Source: Kitasatospora sp. NA04385 (GTDB lineage Bacteria > Actinomycetota > Actinomycetes > Streptomycetales > Streptomycetaceae). From it: a DNA stretch of 64,000 nucleotides. Each line of letters opens with the position of its first letter. Position 1 is the first letter of the stretch. The translations under genes and the position numbers were made by a program. Below the pieces are notes generated by a model. That model was not told the DNA's origin and did not search any database. It was given only the letters and a program-made list of their open reading frames with translations. Below are positions 38,007 to 48,340 of this stretch, in pieces. The stretch spans positions 2,052,059 to 2,116,058 of the forward strand of contig NZ_CP054919.1 of NCBI RefSeq assembly GCF_013364235.1, in the 5' to 3' direction.

Positions 38007-38795
38007 TTACCCGAGCGGTGACCGCACTCCGAGCACCGCCGTACCGACGCGTACGTGTGTCGCTCCGGCGGCGATGGCCTGCTCCAAGTCCCCGCTCATC
38101 CCTGCCGAGACCATGGTTGCAGCCGGATGGGTCGCGCGTACGTCGCTTGCGATTTCCGCCAGCCGCGCGAAGGCGCGCGCCGGGTCGCCCGCCAGCGGGC
38201 CCGCGAGCGGTGCGACCGTCATCACACCGTCCAGTCGCAGCCCGGGCGTGTCGGCGATCTTCTCCGCCAGTGCGCGCACCTCGGCGGGGGCCACCCCGGC
38301 CCGGTGCTCCCCCTCGCCCGCCTCTTTGTCCAGGGCGACCTGCACCAGGCAGCCCAGCGGCGGGCGTTCGGCGCTGCGGACGGCCGCGGCCAGCGAGTCG
38401 ACCAGCCGGGCGCGGTCCACCGAGTGCACGACGTCGGAGTAACGGACCACCGAGCGGGCCTTGTTGGTCTGCAACTGGCCGACGAAGTGCCAGGTCAGCG
38501 GGAGTTCGACGCACGACTCGGCCTTGGGGGCGGCGTCCTGGTCGCGGTTCTCGGCGACGTCGGTGACGCCGAGCCCGGCGAGCAGCGCGGTGTCCTCGGC
38601 GGGGTGGGTCTTGGTCACCACGATCAGGGTGACCTCCGCGCGCGGCCGGCCGGCCGCGGCGCAGGCGTCGGCGATCCGGCGCTCGACCACGTCGAGGTTG
38701 GCGCCGAGCTGCTCGTAGCGGGCGCGCTGCCCCTCGGTCAGCGCGGCGGCGAAGGCGGCTCCGCCCGGGAACGGACCGTAGATGTCGTTCGTCAT
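38007..38795 (-). CDS. YggS/PROSC-family pyridoxal-phosphate homeostasis protein
   Basis: A 262-residue PLP-binding single-domain barrel related to alanine racemase. EVTLIVVTKTHPAEDTALL carries the Schiff-base Lys. GVTDVAENRDQDAAPKAE and WHFVGQLQTNKARSVV are family hallmarks. The C-terminal MSGDLEQAIAAGATHVRVGTA binds the phosphate. Family members buffer PLP and have no known catalytic activity. The ATG overlaps the upstream pgeF stop in an ATGA junction. The position between pgeF and sepF is conserved. Confidence 0.94.
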   Translation of the reverse strand: MTNDIYGPFPGGAAFAAALTEGQRARYEQLGANLDVVERRIADACAAAGRPRAEVTLIVVTKTHPAEDTALLAGLGVTDVAENRDQDAAPKAESCVELPLTWHFVGQLQTNKARSVVRYSDVVHSVDRARLVDSLAAAVRSAERPPLGCLVQVALDKEAGEGEHRAGVAPAEVRALAEKIADTPGLRLDGVMTVAPLAGPLAGDPARAFARLAEIASDVRATHPAATMVSAGMSGDLEQAIAAGATHVRVGTAVLGVRSPLG

Positions 38796-39526
38796 GAGTG
38801 TGAGGGCCCCAGCCAGACGTAGCTCGCGAGTCGGCCGGTCCGCTGCTCCCGACGGTAGGAGTAGTGGTCCGGTGATTCGAGGGTGCAGACGGATGATCGG
38901 ACCACATCCTGCACGCCCCCCTCGGCGAGCTGCGCGGCGACCCCCGCGGGGACGTCCAGCGCGGGGGTGCCCCAGGAGGTCTCGGCCCGCGCGGCCGGGA
39001 CGAGCGCGGCGACCTCGGCGCGCATCGCCTCCGGCACCTCGTAGCAGCGGCCGCAGACCGCGGGGCCGACGGCGGCGCGGATCCGCTCGGGCCGGGCGCC
39101 CAGGGCGCGCATCGCGGCGAGCACCGCGGGGACGACCCCGGCGGCCAGGCCCGGGCGTCCGGCGTGCGCCGCGCCGACCACCCCGGCGGCGGGATCGGCC
39201 AGCAGCACGGGGGTGCAGTCGGCGGTCAGCACCGCGAGGGCCAGCGGGCGGTCGGTGACCACCGCGTCGACGGTCGGGGCGGTGCCCTCGGGCTGGCGCC
39301 CGGTCACCACCTCCACCTCGGCGCCGTGCACCTGGTTCATCCAGACCACATCGGCCGGATCCAGCCCCAGCTCCCGGGCCGCGAGGAAACGGTTCTGCTT
39401 GACGGATTCGGGCGAATCGCCCACTGCGCCGCCGAGGTTGAGCTCCCCGTACGGCGCGGTGCTCACCCCGCCCCACCGGGTGGTGGAGGCGAAGTGAGCA
39501 CCGTGTCGGGAGAACGCGTGGATCAC
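38792..39526 (-). CDS. pgeF: Peptidoglycan editing factor PgeF (laccase domain)
   Basis: A 244-residue protein of the YfiH/YlmD laccase-domain family. [24 protein letters not shown] and [14 protein letters not shown] supply the His-Cys-His zinc site. [17 protein letters not shown] is the C-terminal signature. Members have been assigned both peptidoglycan L-Ser editing and purine nucleoside phosphorylase/deaminase activity. The GTG start overlaps the ftsZ stop in a GTGA junction, so it is translationally coupled to ftsZ. Confidence 0.93.
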   Translation of the reverse strand: MIHAFSRHGAHFASTTRWGGVSTAPYGELNLGGAVGDSPESVKQNRFLAARELGLDPADVVWMNQVHGAEVEVVTGRQPEGTAPTVDAVVTDRPLALAVLTADCTPVLLADPAAGVVGAAHAGRPGLAAGVVPAVLAAMRALGARPERIRAAVGPAVCGRCYEVPEAMRAEVAALVPAARAETSWGTPALDVPAGVAAQLAEGGVQDVVRSSVCTLESPDHYSYRREQRTGRLASYVWLGPSHS

Positions 39527-40749
39527 TTGAGGAAGTCCGGCACGTCGAGCTCCTCGGCGGGGCTCTCGACGTACGGCCGGTGCACCGGCTGGACCTGCGG
39601 CGGCACCGGCGGGGCGGTGGCCGTCACCGGGGCCGGGGTCTCGGCCGGGCGGGCCGGCTCCTCGGGGCGGGTGACCGAGCCGATCGAGCCGTAGGACGGC
39701 CGGCCGGCCGGGCGGTCGGAGCCGGCGGCCGGGGTCGAGGACGCGGTGGAGGCGGAGGAGGAGGTGGACTTCACCACCGGCTCGCGGACGATGGCCGGCG
39801 GCTGGCCGCCGTCGAACCCGGCGGCGATCACGGTGACCCGGACCTCGTCGCCGAGCGCGTCGTCGATGACCGCGCCGAAGATGATGTTCGCCTCCGGGTG
39901 GGCGGCCTCGCTGACCAGCTGGGCGGCCTCGTTGATCTCGAACAGGCCGAGGTCGGAGCCGCCGGAGATGGAGAGCAGCACGCCGCGGGCGCCGTCGATG
40001 GAGGCTTCCAGCAGCGGCGAGGAGATCGCCATCACCGCGGCGGCCTTGGCGCGGTCCTCGCCGCGGGCCGAGCCGATGCCCATCAGCGCCGAACCGGCGT
40101 CCGACATGACCGACTTGACGTCGGCGAAGTCCAGGTTGATCAGGCCCGGGGTGGTGATCAGGTCGGTGATGCCCTGGACGCCGGAGAGCAGCACCTGGTC
40201 GGCGGAGCGGAAGGCGTCCAGCACCGAGACCTGGCGGTCGGAGATCGACAGCAGCCGGTCGTTCGGGATGACGATCAGGGTGTCGACCTGCTCGCGCAGG
40301 CTGGCGATGCCGTCCTCGGCCTGGTTGGCCCGGCGGCGGCCCTCGAAGGTGAACGGGCGGGTGACCACGCCGATGGTCAGGGCGCCGAGCGAGCGGGCGA
40401 TGTTGGCCACCACGGGCGCGCCGCCGGTGCCGGTGCCGCCGCCCTCGCCGGCCGTCACGAAGACCATGTCGGCCCCCTTGAGGACCTCCTCGATCTCCTC
40501 GCGGTGGTCCTCGGCGGCCTTCCGGCCGACCTCGGGGTTGGCGCCGGCGCCGAGGCCGCGGGTGAGCTCGCGGCCGACGTCCAGCTTCACGTCGGCGTCG
40601 CTCATCAGCAGCGCCTGGGCGTCGGTGTTGATCGCGATGAACTCGACGCCCTTGAGCCCGACCTCGATCATCCGGTTGATGGCGTTGACTCCGCCGCCGC
40701 CGATGCCGACGACCTTGATGACCGCGAGGTAATTCTGGGGTGCTGCCAC
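39523..40749 (-). CDS. ftsZ: Cell-division GTPase FtsZ
   Basis: A 408-residue tubulin-like GTPase forming the Z-ring. [20 protein letters not shown] is the start and nucleotide-binding N-terminus. [15 protein letters not shown] is the tubulin signature loop. [22 protein letters not shown] carries the T7 synergy loop. The C-terminal 90 residues are a Pro/Ala-rich linker ending DVPDFLK, the peptide that binds SepF, FtsW or FtsA-like partners. The GTG at 40749 matches homologues. Several promoters appear to lie in the 334-base gap upstream. Confidence 0.97.
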   Translation of the reverse strand: MAAPQNYLAVIKVVGIGGGGVNAINRMIEVGLKGVEFIAINTDAQALLMSDADVKLDVGRELTRGLGAGANPEVGRKAAEDHREEIEEVLKGADMVFVTAGEGGGTGTGGAPVVANIARSLGALTIGVVTRPFTFEGRRRANQAEDGIASLREQVDTLIVIPNDRLLSISDRQVSVLDAFRSADQVLLSGVQGITDLITTPGLINLDFADVKSVMSDAGSALMGIGSARGEDRAKAAAVMAISSPLLEASIDGARGVLLSISGGSDLGLFEINEAAQLVSEAAHPEANIIFGAVIDDALGDEVRVTVIAAGFDGGQPPAIVREPVVKSTSSSASTASSTPAAGSDRPAGRPSYGSIGSVTRPEEPARPAETPAPVTATAPPVPPQVQPVHRPYVESPAEELDVPDFLK

Positions 40750-40843
40750 GTCGGGGCCTCTCGCCTCGAATTTCCGGGTCGGCTCCCCTGGATTGTGAAG
40801 GCCGACGGATGTCGATGGGTGGGAAGCACGTGGTTCCAACCCG

Positions 40844-40868
40844 AACCCTAAACTTGAGGTTGAGGGTT
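40844..40868. promoter_or_regulatory. Inverted repeat in the ftsZ leader
   Basis: AACCCTAAAC and GTTGAGGGTT arms, one mismatch, around TTGAG. It lies between the best ftsZ promoter and the start codon and could form an RNA hairpin or an operator. Confidence 0.5.
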
Positions 40869-40880
40869 ATGGCTGTGCCC

Positions 40881-40915
40881 GTGTCACCTCGGTGTCGAGC
40901 ACAGCTCGTTGACAC
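40881..40915. promoter_or_regulatory. Cluster of GACAC motifs (candidate WhiA sites) before ftsZ
   Basis: GTGTC at 40881 and 40892 and GACAC at 40911 give three copies in 35 bases. GACAC is the WhiA recognition core in Streptomyces, and ftsZ is a known developmental target. Site assignment is inferred. Confidence 0.4.
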
Positions 40916-40918
40916 AGG

Positions 40919-40948
40919 ACAGTAGGTCGCAACCGGCGCGTGTTTCAA
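40919..40948 (-). promoter_or_regulatory. ftsZ promoter, best candidate
   Basis: On the minus strand TTGAAA and TACTGT are spaced by 18 bases, with the start expected near 40912. The GACAC cluster lies at and just downstream of the start. Confidence 0.6.
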
Positions 40949-40978
40949 CGAACACGCCGAGCTTCCCTTTTTCTTTTG

Positions 40979-41008
40979 AGCCTATGTGATCATCGACCCC
41001 TCGGTGAA
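40979..41008 (-). promoter_or_regulatory. ftsZ promoter, second candidate
   Basis: TTCACC and TAGGCT on the minus strand are spaced by 18 bases, about 60 bases upstream of the better candidate. Confidence 0.4.
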
Positions 41009-41083
41009 ACCGGGGTGACCACCAAGGGTCGGACCGGAGCCGTGGCTCCGTCAATACCGCCCCCGGGGACAGAACTTACCGGA

Positions 41084-41857
41084 TCAACCCGACACCGCCG
41101 GGGCATCCGGCGCACTCACGTCGTAATTCGACGCCTTCTGACCGAGCAGTGCGGTCAGCACCTTCGCCTTGCGCGGGGTGTCCTCGGCGCTGCCCCAGCG
41201 GACCGTCGCGCCGGAGGCCAGCCGCAGCCGGATGTCGTCGTAGGAGTAGACCGTGAGCGAACCGGCCTGTTTCGCCACGTCCGGCGGCAGTCCGGCGGCC
41301 ACCGTGATCGCCGAGCGGACCAGGGCCGGACGGTCGATGACCGCCACCGCGTCCTGGGCCGGACCGCTCAGTTCGAGGGCCACCACCGGGACCCCGGGCG
41401 GGGGCCCGGGCTCAGTGGCGAATTCCACACCCTCGGCGTCGACCTGGACGAAGCCGCCGCCGTCGCGCTGGATCGCCGCCACCGGTCGGCGCTCGGTCAC
41501 CTTCACCCGCAGGGTGTGCGGCCAGCCGCGCCAGACCTCGACCGAGGCGACCCGGGGGACCTTGGCCACCGCGGCCCGGGCCGCGTCCAGGTCGACCCGG
41601 GCCAGCGGGCCGGAGGCGGTGTCGCCGAGCGCCCGCTCGACGTCCTGCTGGGTCAGCCGGCCGGAGTCCAGGCCCTGGACGGCCACCCCGCGGACGTCCA
41701 GCACCGAGGAGAGGAACACCGTCCAGCCGAGGCCGCCGAGCACCAGCGCGCCCAGCGCGACCAGCACCACGACGCCTCGCCGGGACAGCCGGAGCCGGGT
41801 CGGACGGGCGGTTTCGCCGTCCTCCCCGAGCTCCTCCTCGTACTCCTCGTCAGCCAC
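41084..41857 (-). CDS. ftsQ: Division protein FtsQ/DivIB
   Basis: A 257-residue bitopic protein. An acidic cytoplasmic tail ([15 protein letters not shown]) leads to one helix at about 27-50 ([22 protein letters not shown]). A POTRA domain follows ([23 protein letters not shown]). The beta domain (about 120-235) interacts with FtsL/FtsB-type partners. The GTG start overlaps the murG stop by eight bases. ftsZ follows after a promoter-rich gap. Confidence 0.94.
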   Translation of the reverse strand: MADEEYEEELGEDGETARPTRLRLSRRGVVVLVALGALVLGGLGWTVFLSSVLDVRGVAVQGLDSGRLTQQDVERALGDTASGPLARVDLDAARAAVAKVPRVASVEVWRGWPHTLRVKVTERRPVAAIQRDGGGFVQVDAEGVEFATEPGPPPGVPVVALELSGPAQDAVAVIDRPALVRSAITVAAGLPPDVAKQAGSLTVYSYDDIRLRLASGATVRWGSAEDTPRKAKVLTALLGQKASNYDVSAPDAPAVSG

Positions 41858-42956
41858 GGCGCCGGCCGCTGCGGCTGGCCTCGATCGCCTCGTACACCAT
41901 CTGCACCAGCAGGTCGTCGGCGTCCCGGCGGCCGAACTCGGCGGCGGCGCGCGACATCTCCCACAGCCTGGCCGGGTCGGTCAGCACCGGCAGCACGTTC
42001 TTCAGCACCCAGTCCGGGGTCAGCTCGGCGTCGTCGACCAGCAGGCCGCCGCCCGCCTTCACCATCGGCTGGGCGTTCAGCCGCTGCTCGCCGTTGCCGA
42101 TCGGCAGCGGAACGAACGCGGCCGGCAGGCCGACCGCGGCCAGCTCGGCCACCGTCATCGCGCCGGCCCGGCAGAGCATCATGTCGGCCGCCGCGTACGC
42201 CAGGTCCATCCGGTCCAGGTACGGCAGCGCCCGGTACGGCGGCATGCCCGGGATGTCGTCGATGGTCGGCAGCTCGTTCTTCGGGCCGACCGCGTGCAGG
42301 ATCTGCACGCCGTACTGCTGGAGCCGGGGCGCGATCGCCTGCACCGTCTCGTTGAGCCGGCGGGCGCCCTGCGAGCCGCCGGAGACCAGCAGGGTGGGCA
42401 GCCGCTGGTCGAGGCCGAAGTAGTGCCGGGCCTCCGGGCGGACGGTGCCGCGGTCCAGGGTGGCGATGGTGCGGCGCAGCGGGATGCCGATGTAGCGGGA
42501 GTCGCGCAGCTTGGAGTCCGGGGTGGAGACCGCGACGAAGTCGCTGTAGCGGGCGCCGATCTTGTTGGCCAGGCCGGGGCGGGCGTTGGCCTCGTGCACC
42601 ACGATCGGCACGCCGGCCCGCTTGGCCGCCAGGTAGGCGGGCATCGCCACGTAGCCGCCGAAGCCGACCACCGCGTCCGCGTTGACCCGCTCGATGACCT
42701 CCTGGGCGGCGCGCACGGTGCCGCGCAGCCGGCCCGGCACGGTGATCAGTTCCGGGGTGGGCTTGCGGGGCAGCGGCACGGCCGGGATCAGCGCCAGCTC
42801 GTAGCCGCGCTCCGGGACCAGCCTGGTCTCCAGGCCGCGCTCGGTGCCGAGGGCGGTGATCCCGACGGACGGGTCGTGCCTGCGCAGCGCGTCCGCGAGC
42901 GCCATGGCCGGCTCGATGTGACCGGCGGTCCCGCCGCCGGCGAGTACGACATGCAC
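41850..42956 (-). CDS. murG: UDP-GlcNAc transferase MurG
   Basis: A 368-residue GT-B glycosyltransferase that converts lipid I to lipid II at the inner face of the membrane. [21 protein letters not shown] is the N-terminal glycine loop. [36 protein letters not shown] is the middle signature, and [14 protein letters not shown] is the start of the donor-binding domain. It lies six bases from ftsW and overlaps ftsQ. Confidence 0.96.
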   Translation of the reverse strand: MHVVLAGGGTAGHIEPAMALADALRRHDPSVGITALGTERGLETRLVPERGYELALIPAVPLPRKPTPELITVPGRLRGTVRAAQEVIERVNADAVVGFGGYVAMPAYLAAKRAGVPIVVHEANARPGLANKIGARYSDFVAVSTPDSKLRDSRYIGIPLRRTIATLDRGTVRPEARHYFGLDQRLPTLLVSGGSQGARRLNETVQAIAPRLQQYGVQILHAVGPKNELPTIDDIPGMPPYRALPYLDRMDLAYAAADMMLCRAGAMTVAELAAVGLPAAFVPLPIGNGEQRLNAQPMVKAGGGLLVDDAELTPDWVLKNVLPVLTDPARLWEMSRAAAEFGRRDADDLLVQMVYEAIEASRSGRRRG

Positions 42957-42962
42957 CGAAAT

Positions 42963-44327
42963 TCACCGCTCCCTGCGCGGCGGCCGGGCGGCCTTGCGCG
43001 CTGTGGTTTTCCTACCTGGCAGCACCCGGTCCAGGACTGGCCCGAACCGGGAGTTGGCCCCTTTTCGCCATCTGCGGGGCCGGGCAGCCAGCGCTGCCTT
43101 CGCCGCCGGGGAACTGCGTGCGAAGCACAGCAGCAGCCCGACGGCGCACATGGCCGACAGCATCGCGGAACCGCCGTACGAGAACAGCGGCAGCGGGACG
43201 CCCGCGATGGGCAGGAGTCCCAGCGCCGACCCCAGGTTGACCACGGCCTGAGCCATGATCCACGTGGTGGCGGCGCCCGCCGCGTACCGCACGAACGGGT
43301 CCGTGGTGCCGAGGGCCACTCGGATACCCGCGTAGCCTAGTGCCGCGAAGAGCGCGAGCACCGACAGCGTCCCCACCAGTCCGAGTTCCTCGCCGGTGGC
43401 GGCGAAGATGAAGTCGGTGTGGGCCTCCGGCAGCTGTCCCCACTTCTCCACCCCGGCGCCCAGCCCGGAGCCGAACGGCCCGCCCGCGGCCAGGGCGTAC
43501 AGGCCGTGCAGGGCCTGGAAGCAGTCCAGGCTCGGGTCCGGCTTGGTGACGCCGACGCAGGAGAGCCGGCCGAGGCGGTGCGGCACCGTGATGATCAGCG
43601 CGGTGCAGGCGACCACCGCGATGCCGAGGGTGGCGGCGAACAGCCGCAGCGGGGCGCCGACCATCCAGAGCAGGCCGAACAGCATGGCGATCAGCACCAT
43701 GGTGGTGCCCATGTCGCCGCCGATCATGATCAGCATCATCAGCACGACGGTGCCGGGCACCAGCGGGATCAGCAGGTGCTTCCACTGGTCGAGCATGTGG
43801 GTGCGCTGCTTGCGGGCCAGCAGGTCGGCCGCCCACAGCAGCAGGGCGAGCTTGGCGAACTCGGACGGCTGGATCTGGAAGAAGCCCAGGCTGATCCAGT
43901 TCCGGTTGCCGTTGATCCGCACGCCCACCCCGGGAACGGCCACCAGCACCAGCGCGCCCACCACGCCGAACAGCAGCGGGTAGACGGCCGTGCGCAGCAC
44001 CCGGACCGGGGCCCTGGTCAGCGCCACCGCGATCGCGCCGCCGAGCAGCAGGGCGACCAGCTGCTTGCGGAAGAAGAACGTCATCGGCAGGCCGTACTCC
44101 ACCACCACGCTCTGCGAGGCGGAGAACACCATCACCAGGCCCAGCACCACCAGCAGCAGCGAGGCGCCGAGGATCAGGTAGTAGGGCGTCAGCGGGCGGG
44201 CCATCAGGTACCCGAAGCGCTCCCGGGCGGCCCGGAAGCGGGCGACCGGCCCGGCGGACTTGAAGGTGGTGGTGGTCGCCGAGATCAGCTGGAGGCCCTG
44301 CGGCGGCTCCTTCTCCCTGGTCGGCAC
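42963..44327 (-). CDS. ftsW: SEDS-family peptidoglycan polymerase FtsW
   Basis: A 454-residue protein with about ten helices. GDMGTTMVLIAMLFGLLWMVG carries the conserved SEDS Asp region, and LPEAHTDFIFAATGEELG and PLPLFSYGGSAML are family signatures. It polymerises lipid II at the septum with FtsI. The charged C-terminal tail (about 415-454) is long and basic. The GTG at 44327 was chosen because GAGGAG lies six bases upstream. It lies between murD and murG. Confidence 0.95.
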   Translation of the reverse strand: MPTREKEPPQGLQLISATTTTFKSAGPVARFRAARERFGYLMARPLTPYYLILGASLLLVVLGLVMVFSASQSVVVEYGLPMTFFFRKQLVALLLGGAIAVALTRAPVRVLRTAVYPLLFGVVGALVLVAVPGVGVRINGNRNWISLGFFQIQPSEFAKLALLLWAADLLARKQRTHMLDQWKHLLIPLVPGTVVLMMLIMIGGDMGTTMVLIAMLFGLLWMVGAPLRLFAATLGIAVVACTALIITVPHRLGRLSCVGVTKPDPSLDCFQALHGLYALAAGGPFGSGLGAGVEKWGQLPEAHTDFIFAATGEELGLVGTLSVLALFAALGYAGIRVALGTTDPFVRYAAGAATTWIMAQAVVNLGSALGLLPIAGVPLPLFSYGGSAMLSAMCAVGLLLCFARSSPAAKAALAARPRRWRKGANSRFGPVLDRVLPGRKTTARKAARPPRRER

Positions 44328-44451
44328 CACGGGCTCCTCACGGTTCGGGTCACGGTTCGGGGCACGGACGGGAACGCGCCGGGGTCCTCCGACGGCGAGG
44401 CCGCGCCCGGGGCGGTGAGCCGCCGGCGGGCGCGGCCCGGTGGTGCGTCGC

Positions 44452-45882
44452 TCAGGGCAGCAGCGCCCGGACGGCGGCGGCGAACTGGTCCCCGCGCTCA
44501 CCGTAGTTGGTGAACATGTCCATCGAGGCGCAGGCGGGCGCCAGCAGGACGGTGTCGCCCTTCTGCGCGGCGGCGGCCGCGGCGGCGACGATCGCGGCCA
44601 TCGCCCCGGCGCCAGTCTGGCCCGGTGCGGGCTCGAGGACCGGGACCTGCGGGGCGTGTCGTTCCAGCGCCTCGCGGATCAGCTGCCGGTCCTGGCCGAT
44701 CAGCACGGCGGCCCGCAGCCGGGGCGCCGCGGCGGCGACCAGCTCGTCGAAGGTGGCGCCCTTGGCGAGGCCGCCGGCGATCCACACCACGGGCCGGTAG
44801 GCGGCCAGCGAGGCCGCGGCGGCGTGGGTGTTGGTGGCCTTGGAGTCGTCGACGTAGGTGACGCCGTCGACCTCGGCGACGTGCGCGATCCGGTGCTTGT
44901 CGGGGGTGAAGGCGCGCAGCCCGTCCCGGACGGCCTTGGGGTCGACGCCGTAGGCGCGGGCCAGCGCGGCGGCGGCCAGCGCGTTGGCGATGTTGTGCGG
45001 GGCCGGCGGGTCGATGTCGGCGACGGCGCCGAGTTCGGCGGCGGACGCGGCCCGGTCGGCGACGAACGCCCGGTCCACCAGCAGGCCGTCGACCACGCCG
45101 AGGTTGGAGACGGCGGGGGCCTCCAGGCCGAAGCCGACGGCGCGGCAGCCCTCCTCGACGTCGGCCGCGCGGACCAGCGCCTCGGTGGCGGGGTCGGCCA
45201 GGTTGTAGACGCAGGCGACCTGGTTGCCCTCGTAGATGCGGCCCTTGTCGGCGGCGTACGCCTCCATCGAGCCGTGCCAGTCGAGGTGGTCGGGGGCGAG
45301 GTTGAGCACCGCGCCGGAGTGCACCCGCAGCGAGGGCGCCCAGTGCAGCTGGTAGCTGGAGAGTTCGACGGCCAGCACGTCGTACGGCTCCTCGGCCAGC
45401 ACGGCGTCCAGCACCGAGACGCCGACGTTGCCGACGGCGGCGGTGCGCCGGCCGGCCGCGGTGAGGATGGAGGCCAGCATCTGGACGGTGGTGGTCTTGC
45501 CGTTGGTGCCGGTGACGGCCAGCCAGGGGGCGGGCTCGCCGGTGGCGGGGTGCGGGGTGCGCAGCCGCCAGGCGAGTTCGACGTCGCCCCAGACCGGGAC
45601 GCCGGCCTCGGCGGCGGCGGCGAACAGCGGGCTGTCGGGGGCCCAGCCGGGCGAGGTGACGACCAGGGCGGTGCCCCCGGGCAGGGTGGCACCGTCGCCG
45701 AGGCGAACGGTGACGCCCTGTTCGGCCAGGGGGGCGGCCTTGGCGGCGAGGCCCGGGCCGTCCCCGCCGTCCACGACGGTGACGCGCGCGCCGAGTCCGT
45801 GCAGGACCCGGGCGGCGCTGATCCCGGAGAGGCCGAGTCCTGCGACGACGACCGGCAGTCCGGCCCACTCCGGGTTGTTCAC
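44452..45882 (-). CDS. murD: UDP-MurNAc-L-Ala:D-Glu ligase MurD
   Basis: A 476-residue cytoplasmic ligase adding D-glutamate. [13 protein letters not shown] is the N-terminal UDP-binding loop. [16 protein letters not shown] is the ATP loop. [13 protein letters not shown] and [16 protein letters not shown] follow. YVDDSKATN begins the C-terminal domain. The GTG at 45882 overlaps the mraY stop as GTGA, matching other junctions in the cluster. An in-frame ATG four codons upstream (45894) is the alternative. Confidence 0.95.
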   Translation of the reverse strand: MNNPEWAGLPVVVAGLGLSGISAARVLHGLGARVTVVDGGDGPGLAAKAAPLAEQGVTVRLGDGATLPGGTALVVTSPGWAPDSPLFAAAAEAGVPVWGDVELAWRLRTPHPATGEPAPWLAVTGTNGKTTTVQMLASILTAAGRRTAAVGNVGVSVLDAVLAEEPYDVLAVELSSYQLHWAPSLRVHSGAVLNLAPDHLDWHGSMEAYAADKGRIYEGNQVACVYNLADPATEALVRAADVEEGCRAVGFGLEAPAVSNLGVVDGLLVDRAFVADRAASAAELGAVADIDPPAPHNIANALAAAALARAYGVDPKAVRDGLRAFTPDKHRIAHVAEVDGVTYVDDSKATNTHAAAASLAAYRPVVWIAGGLAKGATFDELVAAAAPRLRAAVLIGQDRQLIREALERHAPQVPVLEPAPGQTGAGAMAAIVAAAAAAAQKGDTVLLAPACASMDMFTNYGERGDQFAAAVRALLP

Positions 45883-46940
45883 TTGGTCACCCATCCCGCG
45901 TAGAAGAGTCCGAGTCCGACCGCGACGCACAGGCCCTGGATGATCCAGAACCGGACGACGATCAGGACTTCGCTCCAGCCCTTGAGCTCGAAGTGGTGCT
46001 GGAGCGGTGCCATCTTGAAAACGCGCTTGCCGGTCATCCGGAACGAGCCGACCTGGATGATCACCGAAAGGGTGATGATCACGAACAGGCCGCCGAGGAT
46101 CGCGAGCAGCAGCTCGGTGTGGGAGACGATGGCCAGGCCGGCCAGCGCGCCGCCGAGGGCGAGCGAGCCGGTGTCGCCCATGAAGATCTTCGCGGGCGAG
46201 GTGTTCCACCACAGGAAGCCGAAGCAGGAGCCCATCAGCGCGGCGGCGACCACGGCGAGGTCCAGCGGGTCGCGGACGTCGTAGCAGGAGGCGGTGGCCT
46301 TGATCGCGTAGGCGCAGTTCTGGCCGTGCTCCCACAGGCCGATGAAGGTGTAGGCGCCGAAGACCATCACCGAGGCACCGGTGGCCAGGCCGTCCAGACC
46401 GTCCGTCAGGTTCACGCCGTTCGACATCGCGGCGATCATGAAGTAGGCCCAGATGACGAACAGCACCGGGCCGATCGACCACTTGAAGTCCTGCACGAAG
46501 GACAGGTGGTCGGAGGCCGGGGTCAGGCCGCGGCTGTCGCTGAACTGCATCGCCAGGATGGCGAAGGCGAGGGCGACGAAGGACTGGCCGAGCAGCTTCG
46601 CCTTGGCCCGCAGGCCCAGCGAGCGGCGCTTGACCACCTTGATGTAGTCGTCCAGGAAGCCGACCAGGCCCAGGCCGGTGGTCAGGAACAGCACCAGCAG
46701 GCCGGAGGCTCTGGGCATCTCGCCCGTTATCGCCTTGGTCGCGAAGTAGGCGATCAGGGTGGCCAGGATGAAGGCGATGCCGCCCATCGTGGGCGTGCCC
46801 TTCTTGCTGTGGTGCGCCTTGGGGCCGTCGTCCCGGATGTACTGGCCGTAGCCCTTCCTGGCGAGCAACTTGATCAGCGCGGGGGTGCCGAGCAGGGTCA
46901 GCACCAGGCCGATCATGCCGGAGAAGAGGATCTGCTTCAC
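45879..46940 (-). CDS. mraY: Phospho-MurNAc-pentapeptide translocase MraY
   Basis: A 353-residue enzyme with ten helices that makes lipid I from UDP-MurNAc-pentapeptide and undecaprenyl phosphate. [29 protein letters not shown] with its Asp-Asp, [15 protein letters not shown], and [16 protein letters not shown] are the catalytic and magnesium motifs. [16 protein letters not shown] is the C-terminal His-rich motif. The GTG start overlaps the murF stop (GTGA). Confidence 0.96.
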   Translation of the reverse strand: MKQILFSGMIGLVLTLLGTPALIKLLARKGYGQYIRDDGPKAHHSKKGTPTMGGIAFILATLIAYFATKAITGEMPRASGLLVLFLTTGLGLVGFLDDYIKVVKRRSLGLRAKAKLLGQSFVALAFAILAMQFSDSRGLTPASDHLSFVQDFKWSIGPVLFVIWAYFMIAAMSNGVNLTDGLDGLATGASVMVFGAYTFIGLWEHGQNCAYAIKATASCYDVRDPLDLAVVAAALMGSCFGFLWWNTSPAKIFMGDTGSLALGGALAGLAIVSHTELLLAILGGLFVIITLSVIIQVGSFRMTGKRVFKMAPLQHHFELKGWSEVLIVVRFWIIQGLCVAVGLGLFYAGWVTK

Positions 46941-48340
46941 TTCGCGGCACCGTCCGCGAGCAGCGCCTCGGCGACCTTCTCCAGACCCACCGAACGGGAG
47001 GCCTTCACCAGGACCACGTCCCCCGGCCGCACCTGACTGCGCAGCAGCTCGATCGCCGCGTCCGCGTCGGACACCAGCACCGACTCCTCACCCCACGAAC
47101 CTTCGTTCCTCGCGCCCAGTTCCATCCGGGCCGCCTCGCGTCCGCCGACCGCCACCAGCTTGGTGATGTCGAGCCGTACCGCGAGCCGTCCGATGGTGTC
47201 GTGCTCGTCGAGGCTGTCCTCGCCGAGCTCCCGCATCTCACCGAGCACCGCCCAGGTGCGGCGGCGCTCCGGGCCGGTGCCCGCCATCGTCGCGAGAGCC
47301 CGCAGCGCGGCCCGCACGGACTCCGGGTTCGCGTTGTAGGCGTCGTTGACGACGGTGAGGCCATCGGCCCGGTCGACCACCTCCATGCGCCAGCGGGACA
47401 GCGCACCCGCCTCGCTGAGTGCTTCGGCGACGCGGTCGACGGGCATCCCGAGCTCCACCGCCACCGCGGCGGCGGCGAGGGCGTTCGAGACGTGGTGCTC
47501 ACCGTACAGGCGCAGCTGCACGGGTGCGGAACCGGCCGGGGTGCTGAGCGTGAACTGCGGCCGCCCGGTGGCGTCCAGGCGAACGTCCGTGGCCCGGACG
47601 TGCGCGTCCGGTGATTCGCCGAACAGCACGACGCGGGCCCTGGTGCGGCTGCTCATCGCGCGCACCAGCGGGTCGTCGGCGTTCAGGACGGCGACGCCCT
47701 CGGGCGAGAGCGCCTCCACCATCTCGCCCTTGGCCTCGGCGATGGCCTCGCGGGAGCCGAACTCGCCGAGGTGGGCGGTGCCGATGTTGAGGACCAGGCC
47801 GACGGTGGGCGGGGTGATGCCGGTCAGGTACTCGATGTCGCCCTTGTGCCGGGCGCCCATCTCCATGACCAGGTGACGGGTGGTCGGGCTGATCCGCAGC
47901 GCGGTCAGCGGGTGGCCGATCTCGTTGTTGTGCGAGCCGGCCGGGAAGACCGTCTCGCCGTGCTTGGTGAGCAGTTGGCCGATCAGGTCCTTGGTGGAGG
48001 TCTTGCCGGCCGAGCCGGTCAGGCCGACGATCCGGACGTCCGCGGACCGGGCGACCACGGCACGGGCGAGCCGGCCGAGGGCGACCACCACGTCGTCCAC
48101 CAGGATCGCGGGCACGCCGACCGGCCGGGTGGCGAGCACCGCGACCGCGCCGTCGGCGACGGCCGCGGCGGCGAAGTCGTGGCCGTCGACGCGCTCGCCG
48201 TGCACGCACACGAACAGGCCGCCGGGCTCGATCTGCCGGTTGTCGGTGACCACCGCGCCGGTGATCGGCGCCTGCGGGTCGGCGCTGTCGAGGGTGCCGC
48301 CGACGGCCTGCGCGGCCTCGGCCAGGGTCAGGGCAATCAC
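46937..48340 (-). CDS. murF: UDP-MurNAc-tripeptide:D-Ala-D-Ala ligase MurF
   Basis: A 467-residue ligase adding D-Ala-D-Ala. [20 protein letters not shown] is the ATP loop, and [13 protein letters not shown] the N-terminal domain start. [15 protein letters not shown] carries the conserved Met-Gly-Ala motif, and [18 protein letters not shown] the C-terminal domain motif. The GTG start overlaps the murE stop as GTGA, and its own stop overlaps mraY in the same way. Confidence 0.95.
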   Translation of the reverse strand: MIALTLAEAAQAVGGTLDSADPQAPITGAVVTDNRQIEPGGLFVCVHGERVDGHDFAAAAVADGAVAVLATRPVGVPAILVDDVVVALGRLARAVVARSADVRIVGLTGSAGKTSTKDLIGQLLTKHGETVFPAGSHNNEIGHPLTALRISPTTRHLVMEMGARHKGDIEYLTGITPPTVGLVLNIGTAHLGEFGSREAIAEAKGEMVEALSPEGVAVLNADDPLVRAMSSRTRARVVLFGESPDAHVRATDVRLDATGRPQFTLSTPAGSAPVQLRLYGEHHVSNALAAAAVAVELGMPVDRVAEALSEAGALSRWRMEVVDRADGLTVVNDAYNANPESVRAALRALATMAGTGPERRRTWAVLGEMRELGEDSLDEHDTIGRLAVRLDITKLVAVGGREAARMELGARNEGSWGEESVLVSDADAAIELLRSQVRPGDVVLVKASRSVGLEKVAEALLADGAAK

